From Conyzicola nivalis_A (GTDB lineage: Bacteria > Actinomycetota > Actinomycetes > Actinomycetales > Microbacteriaceae): a stretch of 64,000 nucleotides of DNA. Positions 25,229 through 34,992 of the stretch are shown piece by piece. The DNA lies in contig NZ_JBEPSJ010000002.1 in the NCBI RefSeq assembly GCF_040548875.1, positions 124,001 to 188,000 on the forward strand, written 5' to 3'. Numbering within the stretch: position 1 is the first letter of the stretch; every line of letters begins with the position of its first letter. Both the position numbers and the translations under genes were made by a program. The notes beneath the pieces were generated by a model, which worked only from the letters and a program-made list of their open reading frames with translations, was not told where the DNA came from and ran no database searches.

Positions 25229-26662
25229 CTACTCGTCGCGCTCTGACGCCGCCGCGGCCGCTGTGGCCGCTGCAGTACCCGCGCGATTCGCTTCGACCCA
25301 GCCCTCGATGTTGCGTTGCGGAGCCACGTTCAATCCCAGCGCACCGGCCGGGATGTCCTTGCGGACGACCGTGCCGGCACCCGAATAGGCTCCGTCGCCA
25401 ATTGTAACCGGGGCGACGAACACGTTGTGCGACCCGGTGCGCACATGGGACCCAACGACGGTCTTGTGCTTGTTGACTCCGTCGTAGTTCGCGGTGATGG
25501 TTCCCGCGCCGACGTTGGACTCGACGCCCACCGTGGTGTCGCCGATGTAGCTGAGATGCGGCACCTTGCTGCCGTCGCCGATGGTGGAGTTCTTCGTCTC
25601 GACGAAGGTTCCGATCTTGCCCTTCACCCCGAGGATCGTGTTGGGGCGCAGATAGGCGAAGGGGCCGACGGATGCGCCCGCGCCGATCACGGCGAGAGTT
25701 CCGTCGGTGCGGGTGACGGTGGCGTTCTCGCCGATCTCGCAGTCGACGAGGGTGGTGTCCGGGCCGACGCGGGCGCCGGTGTCGATCTTGGTCGCGCCCT
25801 TGAGCTGGGTGCCGGGGAGGATCTCGACGTCGGGGGCGATCACGACGTCGCTGTCGATCCAGGTCGTCGCCGGGTCCTGGATGGTGACGCCGGCGCGCTG
25901 GTGGGCGGCGACGATGAGCTGGTTGAGGCGGATGCCGGCCTCGCCGAGCTGCACGCGGTCGTTGACCCCGGCGACGCGCCACGGCTCGGTCACGGCGAGG
26001 GCGCCCATGGTGGCGCCGGTGGCGCGCAGCAGGCCGACCACGTCGGTGAGGTACTTCTCGTTCTGTGCGTTGTCGGTGCCGACGAGTGCCAGCTGCTCGC
26101 GCAGGGCCGCGACACCGAAGACATAGGTGCCGGAGTTGATCTCGGTGATGGCGAGTTCGTCGGCCGAGGCATCCTTCTGCTCGGCGATGCGGTCGAGCGA
26201 CCCGTTCACGTCGCGCACGACGCGCCCGTAGCCGGTGGCGTCGTCGAGGATCGCGGAGAGCAGTGTGGCGGCGGCGCGGTCGGCGCGGTGGGCGGCGAGC
26301 AGCTCGGCCAGCGTGTCGGCGTCGAGCAGCGGCACGTCGCCGCTGACGATCACGACGTCGCCGGCGAAGTCGGCGGGGAGGGCGTCGAGCGCGACCTCGA
26401 CGGCGCGACCGGTGCCGGGCACGTCGTCCTGGTCGACGATCACGACGTCGGGGCTGAAGCCGGTGATCATGGCCGAGACGGCGTCGCGTTCGTGACGGAC
26501 GACCGCGAGGATGTGCGCCGGCGCGAGCGCGTGCACCGTGCCGAGCACGTGCCCGATGAGCGGGCGGCCCGCGATCTCGTGCAGGATCTTCGGCCGGGAG
26601 GACTTCATGCGCGTTCCCTGACCGGCGGCGAGAACGATTACGGCGAGCTGGGCGTCAGTCAT
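25229..26662 (-). CDS. glmU: Bifunctional GlmU: GlcNAc-1-phosphate uridylyltransferase / glucosamine-1-phosphate acetyltransferase
   Basis: 477 residues. Makes UDP-GlcNAc for peptidoglycan. The N-terminal pyrophosphorylase has LAAGQGTRMKSSRPKILHEIAGRPL and GDVPLLDADTLAELL. The C-terminal left-handed beta-helix acetyltransferase has VTIQDPATTWIDSDV, PFAYLRPNTILG, GTITANYDGVNKHKT and VAPVTIGDGAYSGAGTVV. The ATG at 26660-26662 starts the family-like MTDAQLAVIVLAAG; a second ATG six codons upstream (MRQNKR) is possible. The frame is open through the tRNA gene upstream, which is not coding. Confidence 0.97.
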   Translation of the reverse strand: MTDAQLAVIVLAAGQGTRMKSSRPKILHEIAGRPLIGHVLGTVHALAPAHILAVVRHERDAVSAMITGFSPDVVIVDQDDVPGTGRAVEVALDALPADFAGDVVIVSGDVPLLDADTLAELLAAHRADRAAATLLSAILDDATGYGRVVRDVNGSLDRIAEQKDASADELAITEINSGTYVFGVAALREQLALVGTDNAQNEKYLTDVVGLLRATGATMGALAVTEPWRVAGVNDRVQLGEAGIRLNQLIVAAHQRAGVTIQDPATTWIDSDVVIAPDVEILPGTQLKGATKIDTGARVGPDTTLVDCEIGENATVTRTDGTLAVIGAGASVGPFAYLRPNTILGVKGKIGTFVETKNSTIGDGSKVPHLSYIGDTTVGVESNVGAGTITANYDGVNKHKTVVGSHVRTGSHNVFVAPVTIGDGAYSGAGTVVRKDIPAGALGLNVAPQRNIEGWVEANRAGTAAATAAAAASERDE

Positions 26663-26832
26663 GCGTTTATTCTGCCGCATGCGGGCCGAGTGCCGGCGCT
26701 CGCCCGGCCGTCGGCGGAAGGGGTGCTTGCGCTCCAGTTCGGGACGACCGCTACAGCGCGCGCTGTAGCGGTTGTCCCGAGGTGTAGCGCAAGGCAGCGG
26801 AGATGCGCACCGAGGCGGATGGTCGGGCTGGG

Positions 26833-26904
26833 CTCCGCCTCCAGGATTCGAACCTAGACCGAACAGCTCCAAAGGCTGTCGTGCTGCCATTACACTAAGG
26901 CGGA
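26833..26904 (-). tRNA. tRNA-Gln (anticodon TTG)
   Basis: On the minus strand the acceptor arms TCCGCCT and AGGCGGA pair over seven bases, with G at the discriminator position (26833). The anticodon stem ACAGC/GCTGT encloses the 7-base loop CTTTGGA, giving anticodon TTG at positions 34-36. The T-arm has GGTTCGAATCC. CCA is not exactly encoded (GCCC follows). It lies between glmU and the divergent marR gene, as in related actinobacteria. Confidence 0.93.
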
Positions 26905-26995
26905 TCGCGCACGGCCAGACCGGCGCGCTCCCCAATTCTGCCAGATCGTGACGCCGCCAGAGACGCCCGCTGCCCGAACACCAGATAATAGGTCA

Positions 26996-27487
26996 ATGCC
27001 CACTAGCGACGAAGTCGACCGGATCGTCGATGCGTGGACGAGGGAACGCCCGGACCTCGACTTCACCCCGCTGCAGGTGCTCAGCCGTGTCGGGCGCCTC
27101 GCCCGCCACCTCGACCGGGCCCGGCGCACGGCGTTCGCGGCATCCGATCTCGAGTCGTGGGAGTTCGACGTGCTCTCGGCGCTGCGCCGCGCGGGCGCCC
27201 CGTACCAGCTGAGCCCGAAGTCGCTGTTGCAGCAGACGCTCGTGTCGAGCGGCACCATGACGAACCGCATCGACCGGCTCGTTCAGCGCACCCTCGTCGA
27301 GCGCCGCACCGACCCCAACGACGGCCGAGGGATCCTGGTCGTGATGACCCCGCTGGGAACCGAGAGGGTGGATGCGGCGATCGCGCAACTCGTCACCGCG
27401 GAGGCCGAGCTGCTCGACGCCCTCTCGCCGCTCGACCAGGAGCGCCTCGCGATACTGCTGCGCAAGCTGAGCCTCGACTTCGACTGA
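26996..27487 (+). CDS. MarR-family transcriptional regulator
   Basis: 163 residues. The winged helix core reads SWEFDVLSALRRAGAPYQLSPKSLLQQTLVSSGTMTNRIDRLVQRTLVERRTDPNDGRG, with the recognition helix SSGTMTNRIDRL and the wing containing DPNDGRG. Flanking helices form the dimer interface. The ATG at 26996 was chosen because upstream in-frame codons run into the tRNA flank. Ligand and targets are unknown; the nearest downstream gene is the convergent ABC-F ATPase. Confidence 0.9.
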   Translation: MPTSDEVDRIVDAWTRERPDLDFTPLQVLSRVGRLARHLDRARRTAFAASDLESWEFDVLSALRRAGAPYQLSPKSLLQQTLVSSGTMTNRIDRLVQRTLVERRTDPNDGRGILVVMTPLGTERVDAAIAQLVTAEAELLDALSPLDQERLAILLRKLSLDFD

Positions 27488-27490
27488 GCG

Positions 27491-27557
27491 CGGTGGAGCT
27501 ATGGAAATCGCGCCAGCGATTTCGCGACCCCAGCGCCGACTGAGCCTGCGAAGGGTA
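27491..27557 (+). repeat. 67-bp direct repeat flanking the ABC-F gene, copy 1
   Basis: Starts CGGTGGAGCTATGGAAATCG and includes the hairpin GAAATCGC-GCCA-GCGATTTC, then CGCGACCCCAG and GAGCCTGCGAAGG. A near-identical copy is at 29418-29484, in the same orientation, on the other side of the ABC-F gene. This copy starts immediately after the marR stop. Confidence 0.92.
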
Positions 27558-27571
27558 GATCACCCGCCGGC

Positions 27572-29374
<1,803 letters not shown>

Positions 29375-29417
29375 TCGACCTAGTTTATCGGTAGCGCACG
29401 TAGCCTTTCTGTGTGGA

Positions 29418-29484
29418 CGGTGGAGCTATGGAAATCGCGTCAGCGATTTCGCGACCCCAGTCCCGACCGAGCCTGCGAGGGAGG
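29418..29484 (+). repeat. 67-bp direct repeat flanking the ABC-F gene, copy 2
   Basis: Matches 27491-27557 at all but about seven positions, including the GAAATCGC/GCGATTTC hairpin. It overlaps the probable start region of the MOSC-domain gene. Confidence 0.92.
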
Positions 29485-29994
29485 ACGTTCGAGGTCTCCG
29501 TCGAGCTGCTGCTGGCCTCGCCGCTCTCGCGTTACGAGGGCCGGCCGGCCGACGGCCCGCTGCCCTCCACGGTGCCCGAGACGCACGCGCGCATCGAGAT
29601 CCGCGCCGGGCTCGGCGTGGTCGGCGACCGTTACTACGCGAAGGTCGCACACCGACAGGCATCCGTCACTCTGATGGCGACGGGGTCTCTCGACCACGTG
29701 GCGTCGGTTCTCGAGCTGGGGCGGATTCCGGATGCCGCGGCCACACGTCGCAACGTCATGCTGCGCGGTTTCCCGGTCGACGAGCTGCGCGGCAGGCGGT
29801 TCAGCCTCGACAGCGGCGACGGGCCCGTGGAGTTTCAGGGCCACAGGCCGGCGAGCCCGTGCGCGTGGATGAACGTAGTTCTCGCGCCCGGCGCGCACCA
29901 GGCGCTGCGCGGACGCGGCGGTGTGCGGTGCGAGCCGCTGAGCTCGGGGTTCCTGGCGCTCGGGCCGGCGACGCTCGTCGTCGCGGAGGCCTGA
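29428..29994 (+). CDS. MOSC-domain protein
   Basis: About 188 residues if translation begins at the ATG at 29428; a GTG at 29413 would add five. MOSC domains (molybdenum cofactor sulfurase C-terminal) bind sulfur carried on a cysteine and are linked to molybdenum cofactor metabolism. Visible are VVGDRYYAKVAHRQASVTLMA, ATRRNVMLRGFPVDELRGRRFSLDSGDGPVEFQG, the Cys in ASPCAWMNVVL and VRCEPLSSGF. The first 20 or so residues are encoded by the 67-bp direct repeat and do not resemble a conserved N-terminus, and no good ribosome-binding site is placed before either start, so the start is uncertain. Two molybdopterin enzymes are encoded within 13 kb. Confidence 0.78.
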   Translation: MEIASAISRPQSRPSLRGRTFEVSVELLLASPLSRYEGRPADGPLPSTVPETHARIEIRAGLGVVGDRYYAKVAHRQASVTLMATGSLDHVASVLELGRIPDAAATRRNVMLRGFPVDELRGRRFSLDSGDGPVEFQGHRPASPCAWMNVVLAPGAHQALRGRGGVRCEPLSSGFLALGPATLVVAEA

Positions 29995-30017
29995 CCGGCG
30001 GCGACGCCGCCTCGACG

Positions 30018-30078
30018 CTGGGTGGCCACTTATGGCGGCAATCCCGTCCCGGAGGGGTGCCGAACTGGCCACCCACAG
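30018..30078. repeat. TGGCCA(C/G)TT palindrome, copy 1
   Basis: GGGTGGCCACTT (30020-30031) pairs with AACTGGCCACCC (30063-30074) at 11 of 12 positions. The single mismatch is at the C/G before TT. It lies downstream of the DUF559-like gene at 30205-31155. Confidence 0.85.
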
Positions 30079-30100
30079 TGCGGCCGGCAAGCGCGTCAAC

Positions 30101-30159
30101 CTGAGTGGCCAGTTGTGGTCTCATTCGCACAGTCGAACCCTGCTGAACTGGCCACCCAG
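30101..30159. repeat. TGGCCA(C/G)TT palindrome, copy 2
   Basis: CTGAGTGGCCAGTT (30101-30114) pairs with AACTGGCCACCCAG (30146-30159) with one mismatch. It lies 45 bp beyond the stop of the DUF559-like gene. With copy 1 it fills most of the 210-bp gap after the MOSC gene. Confidence 0.85.
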
Positions 30160-30204
30160 CCAACCCAAGTCCCCGAGGGCGCCCGGCTGTTCAGCATCGT
30201 CGAC

Positions 30205-31155
30205 TCACCCTCCCGGCGAACGCACCCTCAGATAGTGGGCAATTCGTCCCAGCAGGGTGCCGGGAGACTTCAAGTGGTTCTTTGCCACGCGCACGTACCT
30301 CCACTCTGCGTCTTCGAATCGCTCGCGACGCTCGATGTCGTCGAGGAACACGCTCTCATCGGTTCGGTGAACCTCCCCGTCGTAGTCGATCGCGATGCGC
30401 TCCTCGACGTAGGCGAGGTCGGGCACGCCGACGAAGTAGCCGTCCGCGTCCGCGATTCGATGGCCGATGACCGGCTCGGGGAGGCCGGCACGCACGATGA
30501 GCAGCCGAAGTTCCGTCTCCTTCGGCGAGTCCGTGCCAGCACGAATGTCTCGAAGGGCAAGCCGAGCCAGCTTGGTGCCATGGTTTCCCGTTGAGATCGC
30601 CACCTCCGCCACGAGTCGCTCGACCGAGGTGTCCGCCCGCTTCCGTCGCACCAGATAGTCGCCCGCGATGATGAGCTCGTCGAGCGTAAGCACACCGGCC
30701 AGCTGCAGCCAGACCTGTTCGGGCGGCAGAAGGGGAAGTCCGTGACGGACGACCGGTGGTGGCACGACCGCCAGTCGACGCCCGACGATGCCACGACGGC
30801 GGGGGCGCTGTGCACCAGCGGCGACAGCGACCTCTAGAGTCTCGATCCGGCTGATCGCCCGCGGGAGCGGGACCCCGTAGACCATGGCCGCGGTGACACC
30901 GGAGAACCGGAATCGCGTCGGTGCGACCGGGAGGTAGTCGCGGCACCGTTGGAGCAGTTCCTCCCGTTGCCGAGCGAAGAAATCTGCGCCGGATTCGTTC
31001 GACGGTGACGTGGCGCGTGCGATCGAACGGGCACCGCGAAACGAGCTGCGGAGGTCGGATGCGCGCAGCCTGCTCCGGGAGACCCCGGCCCCGCGCGCCT
31101 CGCGCACGCTGAACTCCGGGCCGAGCCCGCTGGGAAGCCGAGACCTTCGTCGCAT
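30205..31155 (-). CDS. DUF559-type nuclease-like protein with N-terminal helix-turn-helix
   Basis: 316 residues from the ATG at 31153-31155. The N-terminus, FSVREARGAGVSRSRLRASDLRSSFRGAR, resembles the winged helix of AbiEi-like proteins. The middle has FRFSGVTAAMVYGVPLP and LPPEQVWLQLAG. The C-terminal part has GVPDLAYVEERIAIDYDGEVHRTDE and YVRVAKNHL, matching the DUF559 / very-short-patch-repair-like PD-(D/E)XK fold, with Asp, Asp and Glu/Lys candidates. The role is unknown; relatives are common in actinobacterial genomes. A frameshifted paralogue is at 40244-41163. Palindromes with TGGCCA(C/G)TT arms lie on both sides, two downstream and one upstream. Confidence 0.75.
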   Translation of the reverse strand: MRRRSRLPSGLGPEFSVREARGAGVSRSRLRASDLRSSFRGARSIARATSPSNESGADFFARQREELLQRCRDYLPVAPTRFRFSGVTAAMVYGVPLPRAISRIETLEVAVAAGAQRPRRRGIVGRRLAVVPPPVVRHGLPLLPPEQVWLQLAGVLTLDELIIAGDYLVRRKRADTSVERLVAEVAISTGNHGTKLARLALRDIRAGTDSPKETELRLLIVRAGLPEPVIGHRIADADGYFVGVPDLAYVEERIAIDYDGEVHRTDESVFLDDIERRERFEDAEWRYVRVAKNHLKSPGTLLGRIAHYLRVRSPGG

Positions 31156-31213
31156 CCGTTCATCTGAACAGAAAGCGGTCGATCGAGCGGAGATCGTCCA
31201 CAGGCGGAACCTC

Positions 31214-31266
31214 GCTGGCCACTTGGACACGGATGCTCCGGCCTGGGGCGTGCGCAACTGGCCAGC
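31214..31266. repeat. TGGCCA(C/G)TT palindrome, copy 3
   Basis: GCTGGCCACTTG (31214-31225) pairs with CAACTGGCCAGC (31255-31266), with one C:C mismatch before TT. It lies 58 bp upstream of the start of the DUF559-like gene. The rest of the 31156-31387 gap shows only direct copies of a GGTTCGCTCGGGCCGGCGAC phrase at about 31289-31328, before the epimerase gene. Confidence 0.85.
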
Positions 31267-31387
31267 TGGCGCGTGTGAACGGCGGCGGGTTCGCTCGGGC
31301 CGGCGACCGGTTCGCTCGGGCCGGCGACCCTGGTCGTCGCGGACGCCCGACGGCGGCGACGCCCGACCGGGCGGCTACGCTTGCCCC

Positions 31388-32434
31388 ATGAGACTGCTCG
31401 TCACCGGTGGCGCCGGATTCATCGGTACGGCTGTCGTCGAAGCGGCTCTGGATGCCGGGCACACGGTGCGCGTGCTCGACTCCCTCCGGTCCGACGTGCA
31501 CGGCGGCGAACCCGCGGTCGACGGGCGGGTCGAGTTCGTGCGCGGCGACGTGCGCGACTCCGACACGGTCACGGCCGCCCTCGACGGCATCGACGCGGTG
31601 TGCCACCAGGCCGCGAAGGTCGGACTGGGCGTCGACTTCTCCGACGCGCCCGACTACGTGAGCTCGAACGAGCTCGGCACCGCGGTTCTGTTGGCCGCGA
31701 TGGCGCAGACCGGCATCCGTCGTCTGGTGCAGGCGAGCTCGATGGTCGTCTACGGCGAGGGGGCGTACCTCGGCGCGGGCGGCCCGACCCGGCCGGCGGC
31801 CCGCCTGGAGCGCGACCTCCGAGCCGGACGGTTCGACCCGCTCGACGCCCACGGCGGAATGCTCGAGCCGCTGCTCATCGACGAGGACGCCCCGCTCGAC
31901 CCGCGCAACGTCTACGCGAGCTCCAAGCTGGGCCAGGAGTACCTCGCCACGACCTGGGCCCGCAGCACCGGCGGCGCCGCTGCCGCCCTGCGGTACCACA
32001 ACGTCTACGGGCCGGGCATGCCGCAGAACACCCCGTACGCCGGGGTCGCGTCGCTGTTCCGTTCGGCGCTCGAACGCGGCGAGGCGCCCCGGGTGTTCGA
32101 AGACGGCCGGCAGCGCCGCGACTTCGTGCACGTACGCGACGTCGCCGCGGCCAACCTCGCGGCGATCGAGTGGACCGCCCGCGCCACGGGTTCGCGCGCG
32201 TTCAACGTCGGCAGCGGCAACGTGCACACGATCGGCGAGGTCGCCGAACAGCTCAGCGCCCACTCGGCGGGCCCGGCACCGGTGATCACGGGCGAATACC
32301 GGCTCGGCGACGTGCGGCACATCACCGCGTCATCCGAACGCCTGAAGAGCGAGCTCGGCTGGGCGCCGACCATGACGTTCGAGGCCGGGATGCGCGAGTT
32401 CGCGACGGCGCCGCTGCGCGCGGCGGTGCTGTGA
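31388..32434 (+). CDS. NAD-dependent nucleotide-sugar epimerase/dehydratase
   Basis: 348 residues, extended SDR. The N-terminal MRLLVTGGAGFIGTAVVEAALDAGH binds NAD. The active site has QASSMVVYGEG and NVYASSKLGQEY (Tyr and Lys of YxxxK-type YASSK). HNVYGPGMP, RRDFVHVRDVA and FNVGSGNVHTIGEVAEQL are classic UDP-glucose 4-epimerase-like blocks. The ATG at 31388 begins the family N-terminus. Its stop overlaps the GTG of the next gene (GTGA), so translation is coupled. The sugar nucleotide is unknown. Confidence 0.9.
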   Translation: MRLLVTGGAGFIGTAVVEAALDAGHTVRVLDSLRSDVHGGEPAVDGRVEFVRGDVRDSDTVTAALDGIDAVCHQAAKVGLGVDFSDAPDYVSSNELGTAVLLAAMAQTGIRRLVQASSMVVYGEGAYLGAGGPTRPAARLERDLRAGRFDPLDAHGGMLEPLLIDEDAPLDPRNVYASSKLGQEYLATTWARSTGGAAAALRYHNVYGPGMPQNTPYAGVASLFRSALERGEAPRVFEDGRQRRDFVHVRDVAAANLAAIEWTARATGSRAFNVGSGNVHTIGEVAEQLSAHSAGPAPVITGEYRLGDVRHITASSERLKSELGWAPTMTFEAGMREFATAPLRAAVL

Positions 32435-33135
32435 ACGACGGCCGCGTGAGCGGCGGCCCTGTGAACGCCGCCGCCGCGCGGGTCGACGTCGTCTTCCCCT
32501 GCCTCAACGAGGAGGGCGCCCTGCCCTGGATCCTCGGCCGCCTGCCCCGGGGCTACCGCGCGATCGTGGTCGACAACGGGTCGACCGACCGCTCGGCCGA
32601 GGTCGCCCGCGAACACGGCGCGCTGGTCGTCACCGAACCGCGCCGCGGCTTCGGATCGGCCGCACACGCCGGGCTGCTCGCGGCCACCGCGCCCATCGTG
32701 GCCTTCTGCGATGCGGATGCCTCGATGGACCCGCGTGATCTCCCCCGCGTCGTCGACCCGGTGGCCTCCGGTGCAGCCGACCTCGTGCTCGGGCGACGAC
32801 GTCCGACGAGCCGCGGCGCGTGGCCGCTGCACGCCCGCGTGGCGAACCGGGCGCTCGCCTCCCTGATGCGTGGGGCGACGAAGCTGCCGCTGCACGACCT
32901 CGGCCCGATGCGCGCCGTGCGTCGCGAGGCCATGATCGCGCTCGACCTCGAGGACCGCCGCAGCGGCTACCCGCTCGAGCTGGTGCTGCGCGGGCACGAG
33001 GAAGGCTGGCGCATCCTCGAGGTCGACTCGCCGTACTCGCCGCGCATCGGGCGCTCGAAGGTGACGGGCACGATCCGCGGCACCTACATCGCCGTGCTCG
33101 ACATGAGCAGGCTGCTGCGCGCGCAGCGGCGGTAG
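32431..33135 (+). CDS. Family 2 glycosyltransferase
   Basis: 234 residues from the GTG at 32431; a GTG at 32461 is an alternative. GT-A fold blocks are VDVVFPCLNEEGALPWIL, AIVVDNGSTDRSAEVAREHGALVV, and the metal-binding AFCDADASMDP. Downstream are LVLGRRRPTSRGAWP and LHDLGPMRAVRREAMIAL. It resembles dolichyl-phosphate mannose synthase-like enzymes but lacks C-terminal membrane helices. It is the second gene of the coupled epimerase/GT2/DUF2064/methyltransferase set. Confidence 0.9.
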   Translation: MNDGRVSGGPVNAAAARVDVVFPCLNEEGALPWILGRLPRGYRAIVVDNGSTDRSAEVAREHGALVVTEPRRGFGSAAHAGLLAATAPIVAFCDADASMDPRDLPRVVDPVASGAADLVLGRRRPTSRGAWPLHARVANRALASLMRGATKLPLHDLGPMRAVRREAMIALDLEDRRSGYPLELVLRGHEEGWRILEVDSPYSPRIGRSKVTGTIRGTYIAVLDMSRLLRAQRR

Positions 33136-33174
33136 CGGAGACATCCGTTTGGGGCTCGGCTCCGAACCCTAGGT

Positions 33175-33813
33175 GTGACTCCTCAAACGACCATCATTCT
33201 GATTGCCAAGGAAACGATCCCCGGCAAGGTGAAGACCCGCCTGCATCCCGCGGTGAGCCTCGAGCAGGCGGCGATGCTCGCGGCCGCGTCGATCAGGGAC
33301 ACGCTCGCGACGATCGCGCAGCTGCCCGCCTCGCGCAGGATCCTGCTGTTCGACGGAGCCCGCGTGCCGGCCGGCGCCGAGCACTTCGAGGTCATCCCGC
33401 AGGTCGCCGGAGACCTGGACGAGCGCCTCGCCGCGATCTTCGACGAGTGCACCGGGCCGACCGTGCTCATCGGCATGGACACCCCGCAGGTCACCGTGCG
33501 CGACCTCGCACCCGCGTTCGAGGACTGGAACTGCGACGCCTTCTTCGGCCCGGCCAACGACGGTGGATTCTGGGCGCTCGGCATGGCAGAACCGCGCGGC
33601 GACCTGATTCGCGGGGTGCCGATGTCGCGCAACGACACGGGGCGCATCCAGCTCGAACGTCTCCTCGCCGCCGGACTCGACGTGCACCTGCTGCCCGAGC
33701 TCACCGATGTCGACACGATCGACGACGCCCGCGCCGTCGCCGCGGCCGCCCCGTCGACCGAGTTCGCCTCGACCCTGTCGTTCGTCACCGCCCGCGAGCT
33801 GGTCGCCGCGTGA
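33175..33813 (+). CDS. DUF2064 (glycosyltransferase-A-like, TIGR04282-type) protein
   Basis: 212 residues, GTG start at 33175. Blocks IILIAKETIPGKVKTRLHP, VLIGMDTPQVT and DAFFGPANDGGFWALGM are typical of this nucleotidyl/glycosyltransferase-like family, with the Asp of GMDTP in the place of a metal ligand. Biochemical function is unknown in the family. The stop overlaps the GTG of the methyltransferase gene by 4 bp. Confidence 0.85.
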   Translation: MTPQTTIILIAKETIPGKVKTRLHPAVSLEQAAMLAAASIRDTLATIAQLPASRRILLFDGARVPAGAEHFEVIPQVAGDLDERLAAIFDECTGPTVLIGMDTPQVTVRDLAPAFEDWNCDAFFGPANDGGFWALGMAEPRGDLIRGVPMSRNDTGRIQLERLLAAGLDVHLLPELTDVDTIDDARAVAAAAPSTEFASTLSFVTARELVAA

Positions 33814-34481
33814 GCGTCACGACACTCGCCCCGACGTTCGGCGCCGGCGGGTCCGAGCCGTACGCGCACGCGCTGCGTCGCAACGACCCTGTGACCCTGC
33901 TGTTGAACGACGAGCGTCACGGATCCAGCGTGCGCTCGGTCATGGACGTCGCCCGTTGGAACGCGGGGGCGGATGACGCGGACCTGACTCTTCTGCGGTC
34001 GGTCACCGGCCCGGTGCTCGACATCGGGTGCGGACCGGGACGCATGGTGCGCGCCGCCCTCGACCTCGGCCTGGAGGTTCTCGGCGTCGACGTCTCCCCC
34101 ACCGCGATCGACATCGCGACCGAGGCGGGTCTGCCCGTGCTCGAGCGCTCGGTGTTCGACCGGCTGCCCGGCGAGGGCCGCTGGCAGACGGCGCTGCTCG
34201 TCGACGGCAACATCGGCATCGGCGGCGACGTGCGGGCGATGCTCGCGCGCTGCGTGCGATTGCTCGCGCCGTCGGGCGAGATCGTGGCCGAGGTGCACGC
34301 CGATGCGTCGCGCGACAACACCTACACCGGTCGCCTCGTCGACGCCCGCGGCGGCGAGAGCGGGTTCTTCCCCTGGGCCGAGATCGGCCTGCTGCCGATG
34401 AACCGCGTCGCCGGCTCCCTCGGCCTCGCGGTCGTCCAGTCGTGGACGATCGGCGAGCGCACCTTCTGCCGCCTGGCGTAG
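33810..34481 (+). CDS. Class I SAM-dependent methyltransferase
   Basis: 223 residues, GTG start overlapping the previous stop (GTGA). The SAM motif is GPVLDIGCGPGRMVRAALDLG, with motif II VLGVDVSPTAIDIA and VDGNIGIGGDVRAMLARCVRLL further on. The acceptor substrate is unknown; position in the cluster suggests a sugar or glycolipid-like target. Ends the rightward set; the next gene converges on it. Confidence 0.87.
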   Translation: MSVTTLAPTFGAGGSEPYAHALRRNDPVTLLLNDERHGSSVRSVMDVARWNAGADDADLTLLRSVTGPVLDIGCGPGRMVRAALDLGLEVLGVDVSPTAIDIATEAGLPVLERSVFDRLPGEGRWQTALLVDGNIGIGGDVRAMLARCVRLLAPSGEIVAEVHADASRDNTYTGRLVDARGGESGFFPWAEIGLLPMNRVAGSLGLAVVQSWTIGERTFCRLA

Positions 34482-34504
34482 CGCGGCGCTGGGCGCCCTC
34501 TTAT

Positions 34505-34529
34505 CGGGAGCCGCTTTCGGACAAATGAG
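34505..34529 (-). repeat. Possible degenerate GAGTCATCTNGCCGAA repeat, copy 3
   Basis: On the minus strand CTCATTTGTCCGAAAGCGG followed by CTCCCG resembles the repeats at 10438-10465 and 24066-24094 at about three quarters of positions. It lies in the 55-bp convergent gap. The similarity is modest and could be chance. Confidence 0.3.
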
Positions 34530-34536
34530 CCCGCCG

Positions 34537-34992
34537 CTATGCCGAGCGCACGGGGCGGCGCCGGCGGCGGACCACGGCGTAGACCGCGAGCGACAGCGCC
34601 GTGACCACGGCGAGCGCCGCGTAGAAGACCACGAGGTGCAGCCCGTAGTCGAGCGGGAGCAGCGTGTCGTTGCCCGTTCCGATCGACTTCTTGAGCGCGG
34701 CGGGCACGACGATGAGCGTCATGATCCCGGCGACGACGAGTGCGCCCTGCAGGATGAGCAGCGCGGGCAGCGGAATCCGCAGCCGCCCGCCTGTCTTCCG
34801 CATCGCGACGTTGGCGCCGAAGACGGTGAGCGAGATGATCCCGTCGTGGATGACGAGCGCTCCGAGCAGCCAGGCGGCGAGGCCGAGGTAGCGCTTCGGG
34901 TTGACGTCGTTGATCAGCGTCAGACCTCCGAGCAGAAGCAGCAGCACGCCGACCGCGACGAGCGCGATCTGCCAGCGACGGATCGCGGTCAT
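34537..34992 (-). CDS. Small polytopic membrane protein
   Basis: 151 residues with four predicted helices: about 8-28 (IALVAVGVLLLLLGGLTLI), 36-60, 72-98 (LPALLILQGALVVAGIMTLIVVP) and 113-138. The C-terminus is RRRRRPVRSA. No cofactor motif is visible. Its ATG overlaps the stop of the upstream molybdopterin oxidoreductase gene by one base, so it is probably a partner or accessory of that enzyme; this is inferred from coupling only. Confidence 0.75.
   Translation of the reverse strand: MTAIRRWQIALVAVGVLLLLLGGLTLINDVNPKRYLGLAAWLLGALVIHDGIISLTVFGANVAMRKTGGRLRIPLPALLILQGALVVAGIMTLIVVPAALKKSIGTGNDTLLPLDYGLHLVVFYAALAVVTALSLAVYAVVRRRRRPVRSA

Noticed and set aside
25229..26935. An extended GlmU start upstream of 26662
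   Set aside because: The extension would be translated through the tRNA-Gln gene and lacks similarity to GlmU; the ATG at 26660-26662 begins the conserved nucleotidyltransferase motif.
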